A stretch of DNA of 64,000 nucleotides from an uncultured Bacteroidales bacterium (lineage in GTDB: Bacteria; Bacteroidota; Bacteroidia; Bacteroidales; UBA932), in the NCBI GenBank assembly GCA_946410455.1, contig CAMKAJ010000004.1, positions 34,576 through 98,575 on the forward strand. Reading direction: 5' to 3'. Positions 1 through 10,278 of this stretch are shown here, one piece after another; position 1 is the stretch's first letter; each line of letters begins with the position of its first letter. The notes below the pieces were generated by a model that made no database searches, had not been told where the DNA came from, and saw only the letters and a list, made by a program, of their open reading frames with translations. The position numbers were made by a program, and so were the translations under genes.

Positions 1-885
1 CTGACGATGGACGACGACCTGTCCGTCAACAGGTTCATATTTACAATTCCCGTGTCTTCGGAAGCCTCTCAGCCATCCGGGCCGATCAGCGTCAGCACCA
101 AGGACAAGTCCATAATGGTGGTCGAGGACGACAGGGACATGGCGCGGGTCATCGGGGATATTCTCAGCGAGTCGTATGACATAATGCATGCGTCCAACGG
201 CCGCCAGGCCCTTGACAAGATAGAGGCTGGCGCGTCTCCAACGCTGGTCGTTTCGGACGTGATAATGCCGGAAATGGATGGAATTGCCCTCACGAAGGCC
301 CTGAAGGGCAATCTGGCCACAAGCCATATACCGGTCATCCTGCTTTCGGCGGAGGTGCCGGACGTGTTCATGCAGGAAAGCCTCGAAGGCGGGGCGGACG
401 CATATCTGGAGAAGCCGTTTTCGCCGAAAAAACTGCGCAGCACCGTTGACAACCTCATCGAAAACCGCAAGCGCATCTACGAATTCTATATATCTTCGCT
501 TCCGTCTGACGGAGAACTGCCTTCCGGAAGGGTTTCCGCCCAGGAGCAGAAGTTCCTGCGCAGCATCCAGGAGTATGTTTCGGCCAATCTGCACAGGAAC
601 ATCACCCTGGACGACCTTGCCGAAGTCGTGTGCCTGTCTCCTTCCACCCTGTACAAAAAAATGAAGGATTATGCCGGACTTGCACCAATGGAATACGTGA
701 TGAAAGTACGCCTTCACAGGGCAGTGGAACTGCTTAAGGATGATTCCGTATCGGTACAGGAAGTGGCTTCCGCCGTTGGCTTCAACACCCATTCCTTCTT
801 CTCGGAGTGTTTCAAGCGTGAATTCGGCATGACGCCGCGCCAATGGAGACTGCGTAACGTAGCCAAAGGACAGAATATCAAATGA
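1..885 (+). CDS. Hybrid two-component system regulator, C-terminal part (end of kinase ATPase domain, receiver, AraC HTH); truncated by window edge
   Basis: Frame is open to the window start; receiver motifs VVEDDRDM / VVSDVIMPEMDG / EKPFSPKKL, then AraC-type HTH 'LSPSTLYKKMKDYAGLAPMEYV...VASAVGFNTHSFFSECFKREFGMTPRQWR'. Confidence 0.9.
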   Translation: MTMDDDLSVNRFIFTIPVSSEASQPSGPISVSTKDKSIMVVEDDRDMARVIGDILSESYDIMHASNGRQALDKIEAGASPTLVVSDVIMPEMDGIALTKALKGNLATSHIPVILLSAEVPDVFMQESLEGGADAYLEKPFSPKKLRSTVDNLIENRKRIYEFYISSLPSDGELPSGRVSAQEQKFLRSIQEYVSANLHRNITLDDLAEVVCLSPSTLYKKMKDYAGLAPMEYVMKVRLHRAVELLKDDSVSVQEVASAVGFNTHSFFSECFKREFGMTPRQWRLRNVAKGQNIK

Positions 886-2378
886 TTATAAAGAAACTGC
901 AAATATTGTTGTTGGTTTGCTCAGCCCTTCTGGCCGGAGGGTGCAGGGAAAAGGCAGAAGCCGGGATTCCCACTCCCGTGTTTGACGCCAGGCCTGAATA
1001 CGTCGACTTTTACCGGACAGCCTGGGAGCAGGCAAAGGCCCATATCAAATATCAGCCTGGCCTCGTACAGCCTCTGTACATGGACGAGGGATTCCGGGAC
1101 GAGGCGATCTGGATCTGGGATTCGGAGTTCATGGTCCTGTTCTGCAAATACGCCCCGAAGGTTTTCCCCGGCATCCAGACGCTCGACAATTTCTATTACA
1201 CCCTCCACGAGAATGCGGGATCCCCTCTAAGCGTATGGCACCCGGACAATCCCCCTTTCTTTGCTTGGGTGGAGAACGACTACTACAAATTCACCGGCGA
1301 CAAAGCCCATATCAAGGAGCTGATCAGCGAAAAGCAGTTCCTCCAGAAGCATTTCGAGCTGTTCAACACCATGAAGCCCGGGACGGAATTCCCTTTCCCG
1401 ATTTGCAATATAGGCATTGCCGTAGAATATAAGGGCATAGGCTACAACTGGAACAGTTGGCAGAGCGGCATGGACAATACGCCCAGAAAGAGGGAGATGC
1501 CGTTGTTCTGGGTGGATGCCATCTCGCAGCAGGCCCTGTCGGCCCTCTATATCTCCCGCCTTGCCCGGGTCGCCGGGGATAAAGTCGTGGAGCAGGAATA
1601 CAAAGAAAGGTATGAGGAGCTGAAGGAGAAGGTGAACAAGTACTACTGGGACGAAGAAGACGGCTGCTACTACGACATACGGGAGGGAGACCTCTCCAGG
1701 ACGCATATCCTCACGCCCGCATCCTTCTGGCCTATGCTTGCGGAAATCCCCTCGCAGGAGCAGGCGGAGGCCATGGTCAAGTTCGCCCTGCAGGACAACA
1801 AACTCGGAGGCGCCGTACCATGGACGTCCGTCGCACGGGACGATGTTGATTTCGACCCGGACGGGAACTACTGGAGGGGCTCCATGTGGCTCCCGACTGC
1901 CTACATGGGCATCAGGGCTCTCGAAAAATATGGCTTTTTCGAGCAGGCCGACAGCACCGCCGAGGTCATCCTCGAGCATATGTGGCAAACTTATTCGCAG
2001 TATGAGCCTCACACTATCTGGGAGTGTTACAACCCCACGAAGCCCGAGCCCGCCAGCAAGGTTACCAGCGCATCCACCAGGGTCAAGAGCGTCAAGGCCG
2101 ATTTCTGCGGCTGGTCGGCCCTCGGGCCCATATCGCTCTTCATAGAGAACGTCCTGGGTTTCTACGACGTCGATGCCCCTACGGCCACCGTACGCTGGAA
2201 CTTGCACCAGAACTGCAGGCACGGCATAGAGAAACTCAGCTTCGGAAACACAGTCACCGACATACTCTATGAGGACGGCGTAGTGACTGTCAGAGCCAAC
2301 CGTCCCTATACCCTTTACATCAACGGCACCCGCTACGCCATACACCGCGGCAAGAACAAAATTCACCCGGCAAAATAA
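882..2378 (+). CDS. MGH1/GH63-like (trehalase-like fold) glycoside hydrolase, predicted lipoprotein
   Basis: Lipobox-like 'LLAGGC'; (alpha/alpha)6 glycosidase-like segments 'EAIWIWDSEFM', 'YWRGSMWLPTAYMG'; ATGA overlap with the upstream regulator gene. Confidence 0.75.
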   Translation: MIIKKLQILLLVCSALLAGGCREKAEAGIPTPVFDARPEYVDFYRTAWEQAKAHIKYQPGLVQPLYMDEGFRDEAIWIWDSEFMVLFCKYAPKVFPGIQTLDNFYYTLHENAGSPLSVWHPDNPPFFAWVENDYYKFTGDKAHIKELISEKQFLQKHFELFNTMKPGTEFPFPICNIGIAVEYKGIGYNWNSWQSGMDNTPRKREMPLFWVDAISQQALSALYISRLARVAGDKVVEQEYKERYEELKEKVNKYYWDEEDGCYYDIREGDLSRTHILTPASFWPMLAEIPSQEQAEAMVKFALQDNKLGGAVPWTSVARDDVDFDPDGNYWRGSMWLPTAYMGIRALEKYGFFEQADSTAEVILEHMWQTYSQYEPHTIWECYNPTKPEPASKVTSASTRVKSVKADFCGWSALGPISLFIENVLGFYDVDAPTATVRWNLHQNCRHGIEKLSFGNTVTDILYEDGVVTVRANRPYTLYINGTRYAIHRGKNKIHPAK

Positions 2379-2433
2379 TAATTACTTGCAATTGTCGGAA
2401 ACATCGGCGTATTATAAACGTCCGCGACCGAAC

Positions 2434-2441
2434 TATCTTTG
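2434..2441 (+). promoter_or_regulatory. Bacteroidota -7 box (TATCTTTG) upstream of susC
   Basis: Exact match to TAnnTTTG, 21 nt upstream of the ATG at 2463. Confidence 0.55.
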
Positions 2442-2462
2442 TAAAAAGATATTCCGGATTAT

Positions 2463-5400
2463 ATGAGACGTTTAGCGTTAACACTGTTTTTCTCTCTCCT
2501 CGCCGTTGCAGGCTTCTCCCAGGAGATCACCCTCACGGGCGTCGTAAAGGACGCTGTCACCGGCGAACCGGTAATCGGAGCCGGCGTAATTGTGAGGGGT
2601 GCATCAGGCGGGACCGTCACTTCCATCGACGGAGAATTCTCGATTGCCGCGTCCATCGGCAAGGAAATAGTCATTTCGTCCCTGGGATACAAAGACTACA
2701 CCTTCAAGGTCACGGGCCCCGGCCCCATGGAAATCCAGATGTCCTCATCGTCAGAATTTCTGGACGAAGTGGTCGTCGTGGGCTACGGTACCACCAAACG
2801 CGCCAACCTTACAGGCGCTGTCGACCAGGTGACTTCGGAGGTGTTCTCCGGGCGTCCTTCCTCCAATACCACACAGATGCTGGTGGGAGCGATCCCCAAC
2901 CTGAACATCACGCTGTCAGACGGCAAGCCAAGCCGCACTGCGGACTACAACATCCGAGGTGCTACTTCCGTGGGCGGCGGCGGAAGCGCGCTGGTGCTGA
3001 TTGACGGAGTCGAGGGCGACCCCTCCCTGCTCAACCCCGACGACATCGAGAGCGTCTCGGTCTTGAAGGATGCCGCATCGGCGTCCATCTACGGTTCGCG
3101 GGCCACGTTCGGCGTCGTGCTCATCACCACCAAGAGCGCTTCTCCGGAAGCAGGTAAGTTCAACTTCAGTTATAACGAAAACATATCATTCCTCTCGCCC
3201 ACCAACCTTCCGAACATAGTTGATGACGGATATGTATATGCTTGCTTGTTCAGGGATTCGTACTACAACTACCAGGGAACCATGCCGTCCGGCTTCAATT
3301 CTCTCATGGATTTTTCCCAGGCCTGGCTGGACGAGTTCCTCCGCCGCAAGCAGAAGGGCATCAAGGAGGAAGTGGACATCGACGAGAGCGGGCGGTATGT
3401 CTATTACGGCAACACGAACTACTACAAGGTCATATACAAGCCGTATACGATGGCCAGGACCCACAACATCTCGGCCAGCGGCACTTCAGGAAAAATCGAC
3501 TATTATCTTTCCGGTCGCGTCTATAAGTACGACGGCATCCTGAATTTCAACCCCGATACATATTTCACATCGGCGCTCAGGTCAAAGATAACCGCCCGTC
3601 CGTTCGAATGGCTGAAAATATGGGAAAACCTTTCGTTTAACTATGACAAGAACCATATCCCTGCCAACCACAACCAGAACAACTCCGGCCAATTCCTGCG
3701 CAGCATTCAGGATGTCGGTTTCGTCTGTTTCCCCATTTGGAACCCCGATGGCACCTTCACCAAGAGCGGTGCCAGGGCAATCGGCGGTCTGGTGACAGGA
3801 AAGAACTACACCGACAAGCTCCGCAACACCCTCTCCTCCACGACGGGACTCCGGGCCGAGTTCTTCGACAAGTCGCTGCGCCTGAATACTGATTTCTCCG
3901 TCAAGACCAATTGGGAAAACCAATTCAAGAAGAATACGATGGTCTGCTATAGCGAGGCCCCCGGGGAGATCACCTGGGTCGGAACTCCCGGCGTGAACGA
4001 CTATATCCAGGAAACCTGGTTCAAGAGCCTGTACATGTCTACCAACGCTTATGCGGAATACGGAAATATTTGGAATGCGAAGCATGATTTCAAGGCGCTT
4101 GTAGGTTTCAACTGGGAGTCGTATGCCAGCAAAACCTTCCAGATGCTGCGTTACGGTCTCATTTCCGAAGATGTCGAGTCCATCAATATGGCGATGGGCG
4201 ACAACTTCTCCGAATATTCTTACGAGGGAAAGTGGAAAAGCGCCGGTTTGTTCGCAAGGATTAACTATGCGTTCGATGAGCGTTACCTTCTTGAACTGAA
4301 CGGCCGTTATGACGGTTCTTCCAAATTCCCCACGAACCAGCAATGGGGCTTCTTCCCTTCGGCTTCGGCCGCCTGGAGAGTGTCCAAGGAGCCTTGGTGG
4401 CGCATCAGAAATTCCATAATCTCGAGCCTCAAGCTGCGCGCCTCCTGGGGCGAACTCGGCAACGGTAACGTCTCGGAGTATTCGTTTATTGAGCGCTTCG
4501 GTTTCTCCAACCTCAGCAACGTCATCGACGGTCAGGGGAAAAGGCGCATCACGAACGTTCCCAGTCCGATTCCCGACAACCTTACATGGGAGACATCCCG
4601 CACGATAGACGGCGGAATCGACATAGGCTTCTACAACGGCAAGATCAACTTTACCGGAGATTATTACGTCCGCAACACCCTGAACATGTACACCGTGGGC
4701 CCGAAACTGCCTGACACCTTCGGCACCAGCGCTCCCAAAGGCAATTACGCCGACCTGGTCACCCGCGGCTTCGAGCTCTCCCTAAGCTATGACGACTCCT
4801 TCCAGCTTGCCGGGAAACCTTTCAACTACGGCCTAAGGGCCACCCTGGCAGACAACCGTTCCTTCATCACCCGTTACAACAACCCTTCGAAAGAGCTCAG
4901 CGATTATTACGAAGGGCAGGAAATCGGAGAGATATGGGGATATAAGTTCGTCGGTTTCTTTGAAAGCCAGGAACAGATAGACAATTACTACGGCCCAGGA
5001 GACCCTTACGTCAACAAGATTATCCAATATAACAACGGATACGTATCCAAACCGGGCGATGTGATTCTCGAGGACAGGAACGGCAACCATCAGGTTGATA
5101 AGGGCGCCCAGACTGCCGATGACCCTGGCGACCTGGTCGTCATTGGCAACAAGCACCCGCGGTTCCCTTACTCCCTTTCCCTCAATATGGAGTGGAACGG
5201 CTTCTTCGCCTCGGCGATGTTCCAGGGCATCGGCAAGCAGGACTGGTATCCGAGCGGCGAATCCATCATCTGGGGCCAGTACCACAGACCTTACGGCAAC
5301 GCCCTGGCCTGGACCGTCAACAACGCATGGACTCCGGAAAATCCGGATTCGTTCCTTCCCAAGTACAGCGGATACTACCGCATCTTCTTTACAAGCCAGC

Positions 5401-5699
5401 ACAAGGTAGACCGCTATATCATGGACGCTTCTTACTTCCGCCTGCAGAATCTCCAGGTTGGCTGGAACCTTCCTCGAAGCTGGGTCAGCAAGATAGGCAT
5501 GAGCGGAATCAGCATCTATTTCTCAGGTGAGAACCTCTACACCTGGGCTCCTCTCTACCGGCTTACTACCGACGTGGATGTGGTCACGGCGACCCATGGT
5601 TCCGACGTGGACCTCGGAAACGGCGTTGACAACTTTGGCGACGGCAACAGCCTTACTTCTCTGCGTACATTCTCACTGGGTATAACCATCAAAATCTGA
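2463..5699 (+). CDS. SusC-family TonB-dependent outer-membrane transporter
   Basis: Carboxypeptidase-D-like N-domain 'GVVKDAVTGEPVIGAGVIVRG', plug 'VVVGYGTTKRANLTGAV', 'NIRGATSVGGGGSALVLIDGVEGD', C-terminal beta-barrel. Confidence 0.97.
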   Translation: MRRLALTLFFSLLAVAGFSQEITLTGVVKDAVTGEPVIGAGVIVRGASGGTVTSIDGEFSIAASIGKEIVISSLGYKDYTFKVTGPGPMEIQMSSSSEFLDEVVVVGYGTTKRANLTGAVDQVTSEVFSGRPSSNTTQMLVGAIPNLNITLSDGKPSRTADYNIRGATSVGGGGSALVLIDGVEGDPSLLNPDDIESVSVLKDAASASIYGSRATFGVVLITTKSASPEAGKFNFSYNENISFLSPTNLPNIVDDGYVYACLFRDSYYNYQGTMPSGFNSLMDFSQAWLDEFLRRKQKGIKEEVDIDESGRYVYYGNTNYYKVIYKPYTMARTHNISASGTSGKIDYYLSGRVYKYDGILNFNPDTYFTSALRSKITARPFEWLKIWENLSFNYDKNHIPANHNQNNSGQFLRSIQDVGFVCFPIWNPDGTFTKSGARAIGGLVTGKNYTDKLRNTLSSTTGLRAEFFDKSLRLNTDFSVKTNWENQFKKNTMVCYSEAPGEITWVGTPGVNDYIQETWFKSLYMSTNAYAEYGNIWNAKHDFKALVGFNWESYASKTFQMLRYGLISEDVESINMAMGDNFSEYSYEGKWKSAGLFARINYAFDERYLLELNGRYDGSSKFPTNQQWGFFPSASAAWRVSKEPWWRIRNSIISSLKLRASWGELGNGNVSEYSFIERFGFSNLSNVIDGQGKRRITNVPSPIPDNLTWETSRTIDGGIDIGFYNGKINFTGDYYVRNTLNMYTVGPKLPDTFGTSAPKGNYADLVTRGFELSLSYDDSFQLAGKPFNYGLRATLADNRSFITRYNNPSKELSDYYEGQEIGEIWGYKFVGFFESQEQIDNYYGPGDPYVNKIIQYNNGYVSKPGDVILEDRNGNHQVDKGAQTADDPGDLVVIGNKHPRFPYSLSLNMEWNGFFASAMFQGIGKQDWYPSGESIIWGQYHRPYGNALAWTVNNAWTPENPDSFLPKYSGYYRIFFTSQHKVDRYIMDASYFRLQNLQVGWNLPRSWVSKIGMSGISIYFSGENLYTWAPLYRLTTDVDVVTATHGSDVDLGNGVDNFGDGNSLTSLRTFSLGITIKI

Positions 5700-5704
5700 C
5701 GGAT

Positions 5705-7555
5705 ATGAAAAAGTACAGGATATTTCTCATCTGCGCGTCAATAGCGCTGAGTTTCTCTTCCTGCTCCCTGGTGGAGATGCCGATAACATCCGGCAACAGG
5801 TCCATTATCTTCGGCTCCGCATCGGGCCTGGAGTCATATTCGTTGTCGTTCTACCAGCAGCTACCTTCCCTAAGCAGCCTGAGCGCGAGGGAGGGCTCCA
5901 CCGACTATGGTGTGGCAAAGAACGTAAGCCAGTTCTATACCGCCACATACAGCGCCGAGACGCCCACGTCCTGGGGTTGGGGCAACCTCCGCAAGGTAAA
6001 TTACTTCATAGACGGCATACATAGCGACGACTGCACCGTTACCCAGGCAGACAAAGACCACTACGAAGGCCTCGCCCGCTGGTTCAGGGCATATTTCTAT
6101 TACGACAAGCTCTTCACTTACGGAGGTGTGCCCTGGTTCGACCATTGCCTGAACAATGACGATCTGGACGAGATGTACAAGAACCGCGATCCCCGCGACA
6201 CCATCATCACCCACATAATCAAGGATTTGGATTTTGCTGCGGAACATATACGCACAGAGTCATCCATAGGCAATACACGAATCTCGAAGAATGCCGCATA
6301 TGCGCTCAAGAGCCGCGCCTGCCTATGGGAAGCTTCGTGGCGCAAGTACCATAATATAGAGACCTCTCAATGGTCTGCCGAGGCGCTATACCGTCTGGCT
6401 GCCGAGGCGGCAAAGGCCGTCATGAACGATCCGCTGGTCAAGCTCAATACTACGATATGCGCCGATGCATATATGACAAACAACCCTTCCCTCGGAGCCT
6501 ACCGCAGCCTTTTCTACTCCAAAGAGCCAATGACGGACGAGGTCATTCTCGGAGTCCAGGCATCCTTGACCGACCTTGTGACAGGAGATGCCAACTGGTA
6601 TTGGAATTCGGCCACCTACGGGGACTGCATGTGTATGTCCAGAGCCTTTGTCTTCACTTACCTGTGCACCGACGGAACCCCGTTTACCGACAAGCCCAAG
6701 TACAAGGCCATCAGCTTCATAAACGAATTCAGCGGGCGTGACGAAAGGCTTGCCCAGACCGTCAAAGGCCCACGCTATGAAATAGCTGGCGGAGGATGGA
6801 GAGACCGCAGGCCTAATATAGTCGACGGTGTCGCAATCACCGGATACCAGGTAATTAAGTTTGTCGAAGACGCTACTGCCAAGAACGGCACGAGCAAGAA
6901 CGAAAACAGCCTCCCCGTCATACGTTTTGCCGAGGTGCTGTTGAATTATGCCGAGGCCATGGCGGAACTGGGAGAGCTCAGCGATGCCGACTGGGCAAAC
7001 ACCATAGGTGCCCTGCGCCTTAGGGCCGGTTTCCAGGACAAGGCGGGAGTTACTTCTTCCAAGCCTACCAAGATCGATTCATACCTGAAGGATACCTTCT
7101 ACCCCGACATCAACGACCCTGTCATCCTCGAAATCCGTAGGGAAAGGGCTATAGAATTGGTCTTCGAGGGCTTCCGCTCCGACGACCTCAAGCGCTGGAA
7201 GGAAGGCAAAAACTTCGAGCGCGTCCCTTGGACCGGACTGCATGTCCCCACGCTGGACGCTCAGTTCGACGTTAACTACGATGATACAAAGGACTTCTAT
7301 TTTACATACAAAGAGTATGGAGAAGTCCCTTCTTACGCGCAGAACAAGTTCGTCCACGTATATCCCGACGACTCTCCCGAGCAGGGGCTCCGACTTGACG
7401 AAAACCCTGACGGCGGTTATGATCCCCGCTACGAGGTCATCGTAAAACGCAAATGGTTCGACGATGACCGGCAGTACCTGTATCCTATCCCCGCCGAGGT
7501 AATTCGCGAGTATAATAACCGTGGTTATAAACTGGACCAGAATCCCGGATGGTAA
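5705..7555 (+). CDS. SusD/RagB-family nutrient-binding lipoprotein
   Basis: Signal plus SCS lipobox; 'RWFRAYFYYDKLFTYGGVPW', 'VIRFAEVLLNYAEAMAELG', 'EIRRERAIELVFEGFRSDDLKRW'; directly follows SusC. Confidence 0.96.
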   Translation: MKKYRIFLICASIALSFSSCSLVEMPITSGNRSIIFGSASGLESYSLSFYQQLPSLSSLSAREGSTDYGVAKNVSQFYTATYSAETPTSWGWGNLRKVNYFIDGIHSDDCTVTQADKDHYEGLARWFRAYFYYDKLFTYGGVPWFDHCLNNDDLDEMYKNRDPRDTIITHIIKDLDFAAEHIRTESSIGNTRISKNAAYALKSRACLWEASWRKYHNIETSQWSAEALYRLAAEAAKAVMNDPLVKLNTTICADAYMTNNPSLGAYRSLFYSKEPMTDEVILGVQASLTDLVTGDANWYWNSATYGDCMCMSRAFVFTYLCTDGTPFTDKPKYKAISFINEFSGRDERLAQTVKGPRYEIAGGGWRDRRPNIVDGVAITGYQVIKFVEDATAKNGTSKNENSLPVIRFAEVLLNYAEAMAELGELSDADWANTIGALRLRAGFQDKAGVTSSKPTKIDSYLKDTFYPDINDPVILEIRRERAIELVFEGFRSDDLKRWKEGKNFERVPWTGLHVPTLDAQFDVNYDDTKDFYFTYKEYGEVPSYAQNKFVHVYPDDSPEQGLRLDENPDGGYDPRYEVIVKRKWFDDDRQYLYPIPAEVIREYNNRGYKLDQNPGW

Positions 7556-7571
7556 GAAATAACGACAAGCA

Positions 7572-10124
7572 ATGAAAACACTGAAATATTTTGCATTATT
7601 CCTGCTCGTGGCGCTGCTGATTCCTTCCTGCTATCAGCATCAGCAGCTGGACTACAGCAAATGGTATACAGTTGAAACGGATCCCGACGAACCGCTTCCT
7701 ACCGAAGACATAAGCGGATTGATGATAATGTCCTCCAACGTCCGTTTTTATTCGGCACGCGACAAAAAGGATGATCCCGACACAGGCGAACGCGACTGGG
7801 AAGTTCGCAAGAAAGGGTACTTCCAGATGGTCAACACCATGCAGCCTGTAGTGATGGGCCTGCAGGAGGCCGAGATGAACCAGGTGACAGATATCATCTC
7901 AAACTGCAAGGGTTACTCTTACATAGGCGTCGGCCGTAATGACGGAGCCCAGAAAGGTGAATCCACTTCAATTCTTTATAAGACAGACGAGATAATAGTG
8001 GAGGACTGGGGTACGAAGTGGCACTCGGAGACGCCGGATACCCCTTATACCTGGTTCCCCGAAATGTCTCCCAACTCTCCCAGGACGCATACCTGGGCAG
8101 TCCTTACAGTCAAAGAAAGCGGACGCAGGTTTTTCTACCTCAATACCCACCTGAGCCTGGATGAGGCAGCCCAGCCAAGAGAAGTGGAACTGATACTGCA
8201 GACTGTGCAGGAAAAGTGTCCCGTCGGTCTTCCTGTTGTGCTTTCCGCCGACTGGAACGTGGAAGAGGACGATGCTTGTCTGGCGCCGCTACTGAAAAAG
8301 TATGCCTCTGCCAGACAGACAGCCCCTCTTACAGACAATATCGAGACTTTCCACTGGTGGGGAAGTCAGAGCACAATAAGCAAACATCAGCACCTGGACC
8401 ACATTTTCTGGTCTGGATTCGAGAAGTGCATGCGTTTCCGCACCCTCAATATGAAGTGGAAGGGCCTGTGGATTTCCGACCACCATCCTGTCTATGCTAT
8501 CTTCCAGTTCAAGACGGGATCTGCGGAAAAACCCAAGCCTGTGGCTGACTTCGATCTCCCGGCGAATCCCAGGATGGATGAAACCATTAAGTTCTTCGAC
8601 AAGTCAACATCTGCCGACGGAATAGAGATTTGGGAGTGGAACATAGGAGGTCTCCTGTCTTCTGCCCAGAATCCTGAAGTGGTGTTCAATACTTACGGCG
8701 ACAACATTCCGGTGACGCTTACCGTCACGGACCACTACGGCCAGAAATCCACGGCTTCCAAATCTTTCTCCGTTTCGCTTTCGGAAGGTCATGACATGAC
8801 AATCGAATGGAGTGTGGTATACGATGATACGAAAGACGGGAAAGGCACTGCCGTGGCGGACTGGACTGCCCCGGCCGTTACGCCGGACTGCAGCAAGATT
8901 TACGTGGCGTCTTCAGGCTATAATCTTGTCGGGTTCACCCCGGACGGCACTTCATTTGGCAGCTATAATATTGGCAAACGCGAGCCCTCAATCTCCGACC
9001 GTGACATCCAGACTCCGACTCCATCCATAGACGCCCAGGGCAATGTTTATATTCCTGTGCAATATGCATACATTGAAGGAGGCAACGGCGGCCTGTATTC
9101 GATCAGGCCTGATCTCTCCGGCGAAAATTGGTATCATGCCACCGGCGGCACATCGCAGTACCGCTGCACGATTCCAGCAATAGTGGGAGATTACGTGGCT
9201 CTCGTACTCACGAACTGCGGAGAAGACCTTGAAAGGAACGCCGCCGTTTTCAGGCGCTCCAACGGTTCGCTTGTCCAGGTCCTGGAGTGCGACAAAGGCT
9301 CTTGGGGCGGAATGGCCGTAGGTTACAAAGGAGAGCTGATATATGCTACCAACCGCGGCGGAACCAAACAGGGGCGCGAACCCGGGACCGAAAGCGGCGG
9401 CGGATACCATGTATCCCCTGTAGACGGCAGCATCGGTGCCTGGAAGAGCTCTCCCAACAGCGATGAAGGCCGCAAGACCAATCTCCTGGGAATGCGCCAT
9501 ACCGACGGCAACGGATACCTGGCCAAAGCTGGCCAGCCTGCGGTTGGAACCGACCACTGCGTCTATGTGTGCTCCACCAGCGACAACCAGAATATGATTT
9601 GCGCCAAGTACAACCTGGACAGTTATGTATTTGGTTCTGCGCCTACCCCTCTCTGGAAGGTGGAACTGGAGACCAAGTCAAATAGCGGCGTCCTCGGCCT
9701 CGGCTGTGTGCTTGACAAGGACGGCAATGCTTATTTCCGCGCGGCGGAGAAAGTCTTCCGGCTTAACGGCAAGACAGGCGAAACGGCCTGGACGTACAAC
9801 ACCTCCGGCAACTACAATACAGGAGTCCCGGCCATTGATTCAATGGGTTATCTGTATGTGGTGGACTACGGCGGCAACGACGGCAACAAGCTGCTCAAGC
9901 TGTCATCCGCCGACGGCAAGCTAATCTCGTCCGTCGATCTCGACAGTCCGAGAACCAGCCCCACCATCGCACCGGACGGAACCATTTATGTGACCGGCTC
10001 TTCCAGCCAGGGTGCAATACTCTACAGAATTACCTGTCCCAAAACCACCGCCCCCGGTCCCAACTGGTCGCAGCTCGGCGGCAATCCACAAAAGACTTGC
10101 ACGCCCCCCGGTTTCAATTTATAG
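7572..10124 (+). CDS. Lipoprotein: endonuclease/exonuclease/phosphatase (EEP) domain - PKD - PQQ/BamB-like beta-propeller
   Basis: EEP motifs 'MSSNVRFYS', 'GLQEAE', 'LNTHLS', 'SADWN', 'LDHIFW', 'ISDHHPVYAIF'; PKD-like 'EIWEWNIGGLLSSAQNPEVVFNTYG'; propeller repeats 'GNVYIPVQYAY', 'SPTIAPDGTIYVTG', 'NWSQLGGNPQKT'. Confidence 0.85.
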   Translation: MKTLKYFALFLLVALLIPSCYQHQQLDYSKWYTVETDPDEPLPTEDISGLMIMSSNVRFYSARDKKDDPDTGERDWEVRKKGYFQMVNTMQPVVMGLQEAEMNQVTDIISNCKGYSYIGVGRNDGAQKGESTSILYKTDEIIVEDWGTKWHSETPDTPYTWFPEMSPNSPRTHTWAVLTVKESGRRFFYLNTHLSLDEAAQPREVELILQTVQEKCPVGLPVVLSADWNVEEDDACLAPLLKKYASARQTAPLTDNIETFHWWGSQSTISKHQHLDHIFWSGFEKCMRFRTLNMKWKGLWISDHHPVYAIFQFKTGSAEKPKPVADFDLPANPRMDETIKFFDKSTSADGIEIWEWNIGGLLSSAQNPEVVFNTYGDNIPVTLTVTDHYGQKSTASKSFSVSLSEGHDMTIEWSVVYDDTKDGKGTAVADWTAPAVTPDCSKIYVASSGYNLVGFTPDGTSFGSYNIGKREPSISDRDIQTPTPSIDAQGNVYIPVQYAYIEGGNGGLYSIRPDLSGENWYHATGGTSQYRCTIPAIVGDYVALVLTNCGEDLERNAAVFRRSNGSLVQVLECDKGSWGGMAVGYKGELIYATNRGGTKQGREPGTESGGGYHVSPVDGSIGAWKSSPNSDEGRKTNLLGMRHTDGNGYLAKAGQPAVGTDHCVYVCSTSDNQNMICAKYNLDSYVFGSAPTPLWKVELETKSNSGVLGLGCVLDKDGNAYFRAAEKVFRLNGKTGETAWTYNTSGNYNTGVPAIDSMGYLYVVDYGGNDGNKLLKLSSADGKLISSVDLDSPRTSPTIAPDGTIYVTGSSSQGAILYRITCPKTTAPGPNWSQLGGNPQKTCTPPGFNL

Positions 10125-10130
10125 CAGATT

Positions 10131-10265
10131 ATGAAAAAAATATATCTCACTCCTGAAACTCTATTGGGTCCTGTGTTTGGAAGCAGCCGTCCTCTGTGCG
10201 CCAGCACCGAGTCGTTGACCTCCCTCGAAGAAAGTGACGACCTGAGCGGCCTGGATTGGAATTAA
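10131..10265 (+). CDS. Small ORF, 44 aa (MKKIYLTPETLLGPVFGSSRPLCASTESLTSLEESDDLSGLDWN); resembles short acidic, Trp-ended Bacteroidota peptides
   Basis: ATG..TAA read directly from sequence; tightly packed between two same-strand genes (6 nt and 13 nt gaps); absent from supplied ORF track because of its size. Confidence 0.65.
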   Translation: MKKIYLTPETLLGPVFGSSRPLCASTESLTSLEESDDLSGLDWN

Positions 10266-10278
10266 TCAAGCAAACAGT

